From Neobacillus vireti (GTDB taxonomy: Bacteria; Bacillota; Bacilli; Bacillales; Cytobacillaceae), in assembly GCF_001026695.1 (NCBI RefSeq), contig NZ_LDNB01000005.1:32810-96809 (forward strand): 64,000 nucleotides of DNA. Direction: 5' to 3'. A model generated the notes under the pieces. It was not told the origin of the DNA and searched no databases. It saw nothing but the letters and a program-made list of their open reading frames with translations. Positions 53,645 to 61,542 of this stretch are shown piece after piece. How positions within the stretch are numbered: the stretch's first letter is position 1; each line of letters starts with the position of its first letter. Made by a program: the position numbers and the translations under genes.

Positions 53645-54181
53645 ATGTTTGGATTGGCTGACATTATTAAATTTCTAATCTCTTTTTTCGTGATCCTGCC
53701 TATTGTTACTCTTATCCATTTAAGCGGACATATTTTTTTCGTTACACTTTTCGGAGGATCAGAGAAAAAAATTACAATCGGAAGCGGGAAAAGACTATTT
53801 TCCTTTTGGAATATTGAAGTAAGAAGATACTACTTTTGGAATGGAGCTTGTGAGTATAAATCGTTAAGGCATGATACCCGTGTTACGAACACCAAAATTT
53901 TCCTTGGCGGGTCTTTATTCAATCTGGCAGGTATATTTCTGGTAAATACCCTCATTTCTCAAGGAATTCTAGATAATTCAGTTTTTTAGTATCAGTTTGT
54001 CTATATTTCATTTTATATGATATTTTTCTCGCTATTTCCTATGGATTTTTCGGATGGATCGCCCAGTGACGGGAAGGCGGCAGCACTCACATTGAAGAAT
54101 CAGCATGAGAAGATAATAAGTGATGATATTCAATTCATAAAAGTGGAAGAGCAAAATAAACTCAAGGAAAATAATAAGTAA
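53645..54181 (+). pseudogene. M50-like membrane protein gene with an in-frame TAG
   Basis: The frame runs 178 codons with one TAG at 53987-53989. The first part (114 residues) has a membrane helix (ADIIKFLISFFVILPIVTLI) running into HLSGHIFFVTLFGG, which corresponds to the HEXXH zinc helix of site-2-protease-like M50 proteins but lacks the Glu. KKITIGSGKRLFSFWNIEVR and IFLGGSLFNLAGIFLVNTL follow. After the stop, YISFYMIFFSLFPMDFSDGS then PSDGKAA restores the family's P-M-D-x-x-D-G-x-P-S-D-G-K end. It resembles a Bacillus M50-like family that may not be proteolytic. The stop removes the last helix. Confidence 0.6.
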
Positions 54182-54253
54182 CTGCTCTTTCGTTTGTTAA
54201 AACGTCTGCACTACAAATAATGAAAATGACAACCATTAAATAGGAGCGGCACC

Positions 54254-54349
54254 GTGTCAAAGGTAAAAAGAAGTAGTTATCGTGAATTATATGTAAATTT
54301 TGAATATGAACTATTAAAGGAACATTTCGATAACTTTAAGTTGTGTTAA
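54254..54349 (+). CDS. small ORF, 31 aa
   Basis: GTG start with GGAG 7 nt upstream, encoding SKVKRSSYRELYVNFEYELL and about ten further residues before TAA. Good ribosome site but very short; it may be the start of a truncated gene. Family unknown. Confidence 0.3.
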   Translation: MSKVKRSSYRELYVNFEYELLKEHFDNFKLC

Positions 54350-54434
54350 GAAATGGATAATTGACTTCTTTTATCCTTGTAAGCCTGTATGATGAGACTG
54401 TAATACAAAATGCAACATTCAAGGAGGAATAAAA

Positions 54435-54608
54435 ATGAAATCTTTCAAAAAATGGTTATTTACTTTGATGTCCGCATTCATGTTACTCGGAGCTGCAACT
54501 GCGTGTTCAAATGCTTCAAAAACAGATGATCCCAACACAGAAGAAACAGACGACAGCACCCAAAATGATGGGTCACAAACTGAAGAAGATAGCAATTCTG
54601 GTCAATAA
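54435..54608 (+). CDS. small acidic lipoprotein
   Basis: A 57-residue protein with a classic lipoprotein signal: MKSFKKWLFTLMSAFML then LLGAATAC, where ATAC is the lipobox and the Cys (residue 24) becomes the lipidated N-terminus. The mature part is a short Asp/Glu/Thr/Ser/Gln-rich tail (TDDPNTEETDDSTQND) with no fold. Such peptides are surface-exposed lipoproteins of unknown role. AAGGAGG lies 8 nt before the ATG and a terminator follows, so it is a complete small transcription unit. Confidence 0.8.
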   Translation: MKSFKKWLFTLMSAFMLLGAATACSNASKTDDPNTEETDDSTQNDGSQTEEDSNSGQ

Positions 54609-54629
54609 GCTAAATGAATCATAAAAAAA

Positions 54630-54678
54630 ACTGACTCAAAAGATCGTTGAATGACGACTCTATTGGGTCAGTTTTTTT
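54630..54678 (+). terminator. terminator after the lipoprotein gene
   Basis: ACTGAC(t)CAA pairs with TTG(g)GTCAGT, flanked by an A-run and followed by TTTTTTT. Confidence 0.8.
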
Positions 54679-54759
54679 CTAAATTTTTGATCTATTTTGG
54701 GATATTTGGTCTCCTTTAATGTCTCCTTCATGAGCCGCCGCATCTATGCCTGCGGAGTG

Positions 54760-55185
54760 TCATCTCTCCCACTTAAAATACCCAGCTATTGCTGGAAAAA
54801 TAGTGAATTCCTTCCTCAGATCCCGAAACGAAATCACATCATTTCCTCTAGAGAGCTGGTAATCTAGCGTATATTCGTGACAGTTCAGTGGGGTTTGCTG
54901 AAAGGTTTTGCTATAGAATTGGATTGCCTCTTGTTCGCTTGCTGCAAAGATAAAAACAAAATTATTCTGGTCCATCTTCAATGAGAAGACGCAAATTTTA
55001 TGAAATCCTAGCACATTTGTTTGAATCATTTCCCTCACTTTCTGGTGATTGGCTTGATTTAAGTCTATTTTGGATATATCGTCATCTAATGAAATGATCT
55101 TTTCTTTTAATAGATAGTAGATGTAATGAGCCAATGCAGATTCTTCATAAATTAAACTATCCCGATAAACGTCACTCACAAGCAT
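54760..55185 (-). CDS. hypothetical protein downstream of the dnaD/dnaB pair
   Basis: A 141-residue protein. SALAHYIYYLLKEKIISLDD and VREMIQTNVLGFHKICVFSL alternate helix and strand. NFVFIFAASEQEAIQFYSKT resembles the strand-helix of phage-encoded proteins in Bacillus that follow replication genes. The C-terminus ends FTIFPAIAGYFKWER. GAGGTG lies 7 nt before the ATG. It is 70 nt behind dnaB and likely in the same transcript. I do not recognise a function; a phage or mobile-element origin is inferred from the neighbours. Confidence 0.6.
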   Translation of the reverse strand: MLVSDVYRDSLIYEESALAHYIYYLLKEKIISLDDDISKIDLNQANHQKVREMIQTNVLGFHKICVFSLKMDQNNFVFIFAASEQEAIQFYSKTFQQTPLNCHEYTLDYQLSRGNDVISFRDLRKEFTIFPAIAGYFKWER

Positions 55186-55257
55186 GTGTAAACACCTCGA
55201 TATTAGATTTTTTATTAGCTGCGGCTTCGTCCTTAAAGTGCCAATTGAAAGTTATTC

Positions 55258-56514
55258 TTATGCAAGATTCTGTTCCTTTTGATCCTCTAGTCTCCCAGTA
55301 TGCTCGTTATAATTCACTGCGATGCTTCCTACTGGACCATTTCGGTTTTTCGAGACAATGATTTCAAGGGAATGGTTATCAGATTCCTTGTCATAATAGG
55401 CTTCACGATACAATAACAAAATGACGTCGGCATCCTGTTCAACGCTGCCCGATTCCCGAATATCAGACATCATTGGCCGTTTATCGGCTCGGGATTCCAC
55501 CGATCGATTGAGCTGCGCCAAACAAATGACGGGGCAATCAAAATCCTTTGCCATCGTTTTGAGTGATCTCGATATTTCCGTTACTTGTAAATGGGAATTA
55601 CCTCCGAAAAATTCGCCTGTTCGAATCAGTGTTAAGTAATCGATAAAAATAATCGGCTTCTTGTATGGAAATTGACTCATCAGCTTTCTCGTTTTCGCTC
55701 TTATTTCGGCAATTGTTTGTCCAGCCCCATCAAAAATTTGCATATGGGTTTCACTGAGGTCACCAATCACATCTGACCATCTATTCTTTTGATTTTCATT
55801 TAGCATTCGTTTCGGATCCCGCATTTTGGTGCGGTTAAATCCCCCTGTGGAAGCCATTAATCGGGAGGTAATCAGCTTTTCAGGCATTTCTAAGGAAAAT
55901 ACAAGTGGCAGAAATCCTGCCCAACCTGACATTTTGGCAAAATGAAGCATCACGTCGGTTTTTCCCATCGATGGTCTTGCCGCTAGAATCGTCACTTCTC
56001 CGCCCTGAAAGCCCCCCGTCATTTTATCGAGCTCTTTGATGCCCGTTGTTGCGCTTTTCTGAAGTATTAGATCTTCCCATGGTGCCTCATAAATATCTAC
56101 CAACGCCTGTTGTAAGGGCGTGTGATCATCCATCTTCATTTGGTTTATTTTATCCAATTCAGCAATGACTTTGGCAATCTCCCAATCATTCAATGCCGCT
56201 TTCGTTAAGATATTTCTCTTTTCCCGTTCCTTCCACAAATCAAGAATGAGCTTCTCCATCCCGTCAAACTTCTCGGGATCCGCAAACGATAACAATTCAG
56301 CAAGGTAAGACATTCCCCCAAATGATTCGAGGTCAGGTAGGGTTGACAATGTGATCAAATCGATATTCTTGCCAGCTCGTGTTAACTCCACCATTCTTCT
56401 CATGACTTCTTTATGCCGAGTGCTTTCCAGTTGCTCAGGTTGAACCACTGTGTCCTTGAGTAAGTACTCCGCCTTCATCAAGCTTCCTAAAAACGCTTTT
56501 TCCGCGATACTCAA
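55258..56514 (-). CDS. DnaB-type replicative DNA helicase (phage-like)
   Basis: A 418-residue helicase of the DnaB family. The N-terminal domain (AEKAFLGSLMKAEYLLKDTV to about residue 130) is the helical collar. The RecA-like motor has ILAARPSMGKTDVMLHFA (Walker A), PLVFSLEMPEKLITSRLM, IIFIDYLTLIRTG (Walker B) and ICLAQLNRSVESRADKRPMM. The end SDIRESGSVEQDADVILLLY and SKNRNGPVG is complete. It unwinds DNA at the fork ahead of the polymerase. The TTG start lies in the stop region of the DnaD-like gene (4-nt overlap), so the two form a loader/helicase pair as in Bacillus prophages. It is shorter than chromosomal DnaC. Confidence 0.92.
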   Translation of the reverse strand: MSIAEKAFLGSLMKAEYLLKDTVVQPEQLESTRHKEVMRRMVELTRAGKNIDLITLSTLPDLESFGGMSYLAELLSFADPEKFDGMEKLILDLWKEREKRNILTKAALNDWEIAKVIAELDKINQMKMDDHTPLQQALVDIYEAPWEDLILQKSATTGIKELDKMTGGFQGGEVTILAARPSMGKTDVMLHFAKMSGWAGFLPLVFSLEMPEKLITSRLMASTGGFNRTKMRDPKRMLNENQKNRWSDVIGDLSETHMQIFDGAGQTIAEIRAKTRKLMSQFPYKKPIIFIDYLTLIRTGEFFGGNSHLQVTEISRSLKTMAKDFDCPVICLAQLNRSVESRADKRPMMSDIRESGSVEQDADVILLLYREAYYDKESDNHSLEIIVSKNRNGPVGSIAVNYNEHTGRLEDQKEQNLA

Positions 56515-57524
56515 TCCTCTTCACCTGCCGTAGGGTCGTATTCAAAGCCACTTGGAATATCTCTTCCCGCTTTAAACGATTCGGTTGCTTGCCTATGCTT
56601 TGGAACGGACTTTTGGTTCTCATGATAGGAATCAATCTCTCCTACGGTTAGTAACGATTCATTTTCCCAGTTTTTAAGAATCCCAACCACATAGCTAAGC
56701 CTTCGCTTGTTATTGGCACAGGCAATATTCATCGCTTTTAAAATCACATCTTTCGGCTGTAAAAAACGAGAATCATCCAACCAAGCTAACAGCTGCTGTT
56801 TCGCATTCACGTTCGAAAAACCAAATCCATTGTTGTCCCATAACTCCATGATTTCTTTCACATCATTTTGATTACTCTTTAATGGATTCTCGAATTCTGG
56901 ATTGTACTCACAATTTGGATGGAAAGCTTTTTGTTCTTGTTGTTGTTTTTCTTTTTCTATTTCTTTTTCATTTTCTTCTTCTTTTTGCCCCCCTCTCGTA
57001 TCACGATGCGTCAACGTATCGTCATGCTCTCCACTTTCAGATTCTAGATATGTATTTTTTTCTTCTTGTCCACTCACTTCGTTGTCAAATATCAGTTCTT
57101 CTTGTTTACAAAACGATTCAAAGAGGTTGCGAATTTCCTGTTTTTGAATGGCTTCCGAAACATATTGAATAAGTGAGAGATCCTCGACATCCCTTAATTC
57201 GGAAAAAATACAATCCATCATTGGTTTCCCGCCTCTATCAAGGTTGTGCTTCCCCCAATTTTTCATCGCCAGCTCTCTCGTTTCCGGATTGTAACGGATC
57301 AACTTGTGATGCGAGATAAATCGTTCCATTAACGAATGAACACTCTCAATCGAATAACCCAAATCAAAAGCCATTTGCTTTTTGGTAATTTTGTAGATTC
57401 CAATTTGCGTAGTTTGCGGATTTGTAAGCAAATATAGGTAAAAATACTTATCCTCCGGGGTCATCTCTTCTGAAACAATTGGATTCTTCCAAAAATCAGT
57501 ACGTACCATTCTAAACTTTGCCAT
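56511..57524 (-). CDS. DnaD-like replication initiation protein (phage type)
   Basis: A 337-residue protein. Residues 1-120 form a winged-helix region typical of phage replication initiators (FRMVRTDFWKNPIVSEEMTP, DKYFYLYLLTNPQTTQIGIY, MAFDLGYSIESV). Residues 160-215 are a Glu/Lys/Gln-rich linker. Residues about 225-300 are a DnaD_2-like helical domain (DVKEIMELWDNNGFGFSN, LSYVVGILKNW with Y-V-x-x-I-L-x-x-W). It would bind origin DNA and load the helicase encoded next. No integrase, capsid or lysis genes are nearby, so the pair is either a prophage fragment or a domesticated module. Confidence 0.88.
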   Translation of the reverse strand: MAKFRMVRTDFWKNPIVSEEMTPEDKYFYLYLLTNPQTTQIGIYKITKKQMAFDLGYSIESVHSLMERFISHHKLIRYNPETRELAMKNWGKHNLDRGGKPMMDCIFSELRDVEDLSLIQYVSEAIQKQEIRNLFESFCKQEELIFDNEVSGQEEKNTYLESESGEHDDTLTHRDTRGGQKEEENEKEIEKEKQQQEQKAFHPNCEYNPEFENPLKSNQNDVKEIMELWDNNGFGFSNVNAKQQLLAWLDDSRFLQPKDVILKAMNIACANNKRRLSYVVGILKNWENESLLTVGEIDSYHENQKSVPKHRQATESFKAGRDIPSGFEYDPTAGEED

Positions 57525-58277
57525 CTTTAACCACTGCCTTTCTTTTAATTAAATTTCTTCATTACTTATTTATAGTTAAATGAAGAAAATGGTCATATAT
57601 TTTTCAATTGAATCTGAATATTTTATGACACTATTCCTCCCCTTCTCCTTTGCGAGCGCAATATGTAAAAAGCCCGCGTCTCTGTACTTCTACGATAGCG
57701 AGAAAGGCCGGGTAAAGCGAATCTCCATTTTTCATTTTAGGAGGGCATTTTTAGAGGAAAACGTCAAAAAACGCCTTCAAAAATCATTTTTGAAGGCGTT
57801 TTTTGCAATTTGGGTGATTTAATAGGCTTTTTTGAATGAAGTAAGACGTTTTCAAAAATGTATTTTTTAATCGCTCTGACATGCAGTTTGTTAACTTCTC
57901 GTAATTTCACTTACTTACCAATATTGGATAAGTGTTGTCAGCTCTCGTTTACTTAGCAAATTAAGTATAATAAAAAGCCGGTTACGAATTCGTAACCGGC
58001 CAAATCGCGCATCTGGTGTCCTAAAAGTTCCATATAAAAATGACTGATGGTAGCACTCACTCTTTTGCGCGGTTCTATTACAGAAGCATCCGGAAGAACC
58101 ACAATCACCATCGATTCTGTACCTTTCCGAATTCTACCTCCATTTGCACACGATAGCCAGTATTATGCCATTAAAAAGAGACAGGAAATCCACAATTTTG
58201 GGACACTAGTGAAAATATTAAGGGCCACTTATGTAATTCGTTTGAGCCATTAATACAAGTGATCGATCTAATCACAG
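57525..58277. other. intergenic region with two perfect hairpins
   Basis: 57766-57804 holds a perfect stem ACGCCTTCAAAAAT/ATTTTTGAAGGCGT with A/T flanks. 57977-58000 is the 24-nt palindrome GCCGGTTACGAATTCGTAAC-CGGC followed on the minus strand by TTTTTATT, a terminator placed after the permease gene. Reading frames here lack ribosome sites. No gene can be supported. Confidence 0.6.
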
Positions 58278-59633
58278 TTATTTACTGATTCCTGTATCTA
58301 CTTTTGTAATAGAGATCCCAGTTTCTACTTTATTAATAGTTATAGCTGAACCAAACAGTTTCATGCAAATATAATAAACCACACCAGATGCTACTAATGA
58401 ATTTAATGATGAAACTCCAATATCTGTAACAAAGTAACCTACAGCAAAACCGGCTATCCAAGCAACAATTGATATAGGATTCCAACTCTCACATTGCTTT
58501 GGTAGTTCATTATTTCTTCTACTCTCATCCAGCACAGCCCTACTACGCTTTAAAATAAAATAATCAACAATAACTATACCTACAACTGGTGGAATAACTA
58601 CCCCAAGTAAAACAAGAAAACCTATAAATTTGTCAAGAATCCCTACAACTGACATGAAAGTACCGAATAAACCAACTACAATCGTCATAGTAACACGATT
58701 AAAATTTTTCTTGAAAAATATATTCATAGAATTTGTTAAACCGAGACTAGATGAGTAAAGGTTAAGATCATTCGTTTTAATAGTAGAAAACAGTACAATT
58801 GAAGCTCCAATCCAGCCTGACAAAGAAAGCATAATTGTGACAACATCTGGGGATTTAACAACATGCGCCATTAATACCGCAATTAAGCATATACTTAACT
58901 CTCCTACAAAAGTACTTATTGCGGTCATCCAAAATACATCTTTCCATGTCCGTACATAACGGCTAATATCTGGCGTAGTTACAACTCCAACAACAAACCC
59001 ACCAGTAACCATTGTGATCGCAACCCCCATTGGAAGTGCCGTACCAGGTGCCGGAGAAGCCAGCAGACTGCCAATATCAGCAGTTGCAAGCAATTTGTAT
59101 GCAGCAATGCCAACTGCAGCTAAAAATAAAGGCAATGCAATATTTGCCGTATAACTTAAAACCTTAAATCCAAAGACAACTAGCAATGTAAGACCCAACC
59201 CAGTAATTACTGACCATATCTGTACATTAAACATATTTGTCGCTTCGTAAATTCCTAACGCAAATACACCATTCTGAACACCAAACCATCCTGTTAATGA
59301 TATGGCTATAACTAGTCCGATTAGTAATGAACCTATATTCCCAAACCCTGACCATCTTGTTAATAATGCGGTTGACAGACCTTCCTTAGCAGCTGCGAAG
59401 CCAATTCCAAAGCCTATAATTTGCAAGATTACACTTCCAAACATTACCGCCCAAAATGCATCCCAAAAAGGCATTCCATACCCTAATGTTGCACCCAGCA
59501 TCAATTGGGATACACAGGCAAAAAAACCAAGTCTCACCACTAATACCTGCCACATTGACCTTTTGTCGGAATCAGGAACACGACGTAAGGAATGATCATC
59601 ATGGGACTCAAAATTTTCTTGCATTTTTGCCAT
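58278..59633 (-). CDS. NCS1-family purine/cytosine permease
   Basis: A 451-residue membrane transporter of the nucleobase:cation symporter-1 family, CodB-like. About twelve hydrophobic helices are visible. Family features include LVVRLGFFACVSQLMLGATL in helix 1, LTRWSGFGNIGSLLIGLVIA, VVGVVTTPDISRYVRTWKDV, where the D-x-S-R-Y is diagnostic, and FIGFLVLLGVVIPPVVGIVI with the PPxxGI(V/I)xxDYF pattern. It should import a purine, pyrimidine or related ring compound. It is the last gene of a minus-strand cluster under a PucR-type regulator. AAGGGGTG precedes the ATG. The last 20 residues repeat VETGIS/VDTGIS, an odd tail. Confidence 0.92.
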   Translation of the reverse strand: MAKMQENFESHDDHSLRRVPDSDKRSMWQVLVVRLGFFACVSQLMLGATLGYGMPFWDAFWAVMFGSVILQIIGFGIGFAAAKEGLSTALLTRWSGFGNIGSLLIGLVIAISLTGWFGVQNGVFALGIYEATNMFNVQIWSVITGLGLTLLVVFGFKVLSYTANIALPLFLAAVGIAAYKLLATADIGSLLASPAPGTALPMGVAITMVTGGFVVGVVTTPDISRYVRTWKDVFWMTAISTFVGELSICLIAVLMAHVVKSPDVVTIMLSLSGWIGASIVLFSTIKTNDLNLYSSSLGLTNSMNIFFKKNFNRVTMTIVVGLFGTFMSVVGILDKFIGFLVLLGVVIPPVVGIVIVDYFILKRSRAVLDESRRNNELPKQCESWNPISIVAWIAGFAVGYFVTDIGVSSLNSLVASGVVYYICMKLFGSAITINKVETGISITKVDTGISK

Positions 59634-59714
59634 ACAAACACCCCTTTTTGATTCGTATTTTTGATTAAGAGACTTATTGTAAATTCATAAATTAGATTAA
59701 GAGTTTTGAAGTAT

Positions 59715-60350
59715 TTAAAACTCCCGCGTTTCCCTTGTCAAATTGTTTCTTAGATACCTATTAAATTCGTCTCTAATAGAAGGGTTATTGAATACAACGT
59801 AAAGTGGTCTTGAGAAGTCAAGATGTCTTAATATCTTAACTCCTTTAAAATTTCTCTTTAGTGCCTGATATTCAAAGACTCCAAGATCAACTACTGCAAA
59901 ATCAGCTTTATTTTGCATTACAAACTCAACCTGTTCCTGTTGATCATTACAGTAAACTTTTATTCTTTCTGGCAGCAGATCTATCACTTCTCCATATTTA
60001 TAGCCTTTAATTACAGCCAACTTCTTATCAAACAGATCAATTTCTTCAACAAACTTCATATCTTCATCTGTACGGGAGATGATCGTGGTTACGGCATTCC
60101 TAAAGACATTTGAAAAGTAGTAGAGTTTTTCTCTTTCTTGAGTCTTTTGAACCTGAAATGCCATATCAATTTCTTTATCAATAAGCTTTTTTTCAATTCT
60201 ACTCCAATCATCCAAGATAAACTCTGCAGTAGCTCCCATTTTATTTATTATTTCTTCTACATGGCTGTAATCAGATCCTTCTAAAACTCCCATCGCATTA
60301 TAAAATTGATATGGTGGAAAAGGATCAGCCCCTACTAAATATTTCTTCAT
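59715..60350 (-). CDS. cytoplasmic SBP_bac_3-fold protein
   Basis: About 211 residues (ATG at 60350; GGGGGTG upstream). It has the fold of type 3 solute-binding proteins: YLVGADPFPPYQFYNAMGVL, then GSDYSHVEEIINKMG, WSRIEKKLIDKEIDMAF, FSNVFRNAVTTIISRTDED, LAVIKGYKYGEVIDLLPE and ADFAVVDLGVFEYQAL. There is no signal peptide or lipobox, so it is expected to stay in the cytoplasm. No ABC permease or ATPase gene is close. It sits 5-9 nt behind the M29/NicX-like gene and before the permease. It may sense or hold the pathway substrate, or may have lost its export signal. Confidence 0.82.
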   Translation of the reverse strand: MKKYLVGADPFPPYQFYNAMGVLEGSDYSHVEEIINKMGATAEFILDDWSRIEKKLIDKEIDMAFQVQKTQEREKLYYFSNVFRNAVTTIISRTDEDMKFVEEIDLFDKKLAVIKGYKYGEVIDLLPERIKVYCNDQQEQVEFVMQNKADFAVVDLGVFEYQALKRNFKGVKILRHLDFSRPLYVVFNNPSIRDEFNRYLRNNLTRETREF

Positions 60351-60358
60351 CACACCCC

Positions 60359-61405
60359 CTACTTTCCTAACTTTTTCGCTAGTTTAGCAAGATCCGGATG
60401 TATGAATATCCCATTATCCAGTATTAACTGTCCGTCCAACCACACAGAGCAAGCCAATGATATTCCATCAACATGGCTTTTTGCAACTCTGGGTGCTCCT
60501 CCTGAATAATTAGGTCCTTGATGACCAAACCCCCATTCAGTACTTCCCCAAATTCGCTCATCCTCTGTGGTACATCCCTCTAATTTAGCATTAGGGCTGC
60601 ATCCATAACAAACATGTGCTGCAATATACATATTCGGGTCATTTAAGGATGCGAAATAATCTTTAACTCGTTTTGCAAGCGCTCCACCTTCAAACTCAAC
60701 TATTCGTCCTTTTTCTACAACGTAAGTGATCGTCTCTCTTAGAACACCTAATTCGAGATCTCCACCTCCACTAAGCGCCCCATCAAAAGCTATTCTGCCA
60801 TTTATACTGCCTTCAATGGGTGCCCAACCTATCTGGCCAATAAGAAAATGTGCTCCCGGTGTACTATAATCGATCTCATTGTTTATTGGTCTGTTTGGAT
60901 CATTTTGAAAGGTTACGTCGGTACCTGCTTTATTTGTTATTCTTACTTCTGATGCTTCTTTGGTTAGTTGAGTAAGTCTTGTCTGAAACTCATTTTGTGC
61001 TTTCATATCGACCAGACCTATATTCCTTACAATTCTTTCTATTCCTAATCCGCCAAGCATAACTTGCCTGGTTCTTCCATTAGTAACAGCTTTATCCCAT
61101 ATTGGAGAGTATAAAAGCCATTGGTCATTTAGTTCTATCCATACATCCGTTTTGTCCACACATTCTTTAAGTGGCTCTGGTAAGTATTCCATGGTAAGTG
61201 CCCCATAACCTTTTGGAGTTGAATGCCAGGCAAGCATTGCCTTCGCACCTAGTGCATCAGCCATTTTTACTATTTCCTCAGCTACTCGGAAATCTCCAAT
61301 TGAATCCAGAGTTACTAGCACGCTTTCACCAGGTTTTACCTTCACCATATCGTGCATTAGTTTGTAAGCGCTTTTTGTAAGTTCCATATCTAAAAATTGT
61401 GCCAT
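60359..61405 (-). CDS. M29/NicX-like metalloenzyme
   Basis: A 348-residue protein of the aminopeptidase T (M29)-like superfamily that includes the ring-opening 2,5-dihydroxypyridine dioxygenase NicX. The N-terminal domain is Rossmann-like (VKPGESVLVTLDSIGDFRVA, GAKAMLAW). The C-terminal half has IGQIGWAPIEGSINGRIAFD, GGALAKRVKDYF, AAHVCYGCSPNAKLEG, EWGFGHQG and KSHVDGISL. H-V-D-G is the His-x-Asp metal pair seen in NicX. With an NCS1 permease and PucR regulator beside it, a role in breakdown of an N-heterocycle is more likely than peptide cleavage, but this is inference. GGAGGG lies 5 nt before the ATG. Confidence 0.82.
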   Translation of the reverse strand: MAQFLDMELTKSAYKLMHDMVKVKPGESVLVTLDSIGDFRVAEEIVKMADALGAKAMLAWHSTPKGYGALTMEYLPEPLKECVDKTDVWIELNDQWLLYSPIWDKAVTNGRTRQVMLGGLGIERIVRNIGLVDMKAQNEFQTRLTQLTKEASEVRITNKAGTDVTFQNDPNRPINNEIDYSTPGAHFLIGQIGWAPIEGSINGRIAFDGALSGGGDLELGVLRETITYVVEKGRIVEFEGGALAKRVKDYFASLNDPNMYIAAHVCYGCSPNAKLEGCTTEDERIWGSTEWGFGHQGPNYSGGAPRVAKSHVDGISLACSVWLDGQLILDNGIFIHPDLAKLAKKLGK

Positions 61406-61490
61406 GATTTCCCTCCGTTATTTTTTATTCATCTAGCCTAATTTTACAACAATTGAGTGAACTATTTGAATGTTCTAAAAAACAAAAAAA

Positions 61491-61526
61491 GGTTAGCTAT
61501 TTGTGCTGTAACACAAACAGCTAACC
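61491..61526 (-). terminator. terminator after pucR-like gene
   Basis: GGTTAGCTaTTTGTG pairs with CACAAAcAGCTAACC, followed on the minus strand by TTTTTTTGTTTT. It separates the regulator gene from the catabolic cluster. Confidence 0.85.
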
Positions 61527-61542
61527 ACAAGATCTAAAATAC

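Noticed and set aside
7397..54181. Stop-codon recoding as the explanation for the single in-frame stops
   Set aside because: TGA, TAG and TAA are all involved in unrelated genes, and no selenocysteine or pyrrolysine element is visible; decay or sequencing error is simpler.
57580..57822. 80-codon plus-strand frame
   Set aside because: Runs through a perfect terminator hairpin and has no ribosome site.
58047..58253. 68-codon plus-strand frame
   Set aside because: No ribosome site and no recognisable pattern; the opposite strand also shows only short open pieces.
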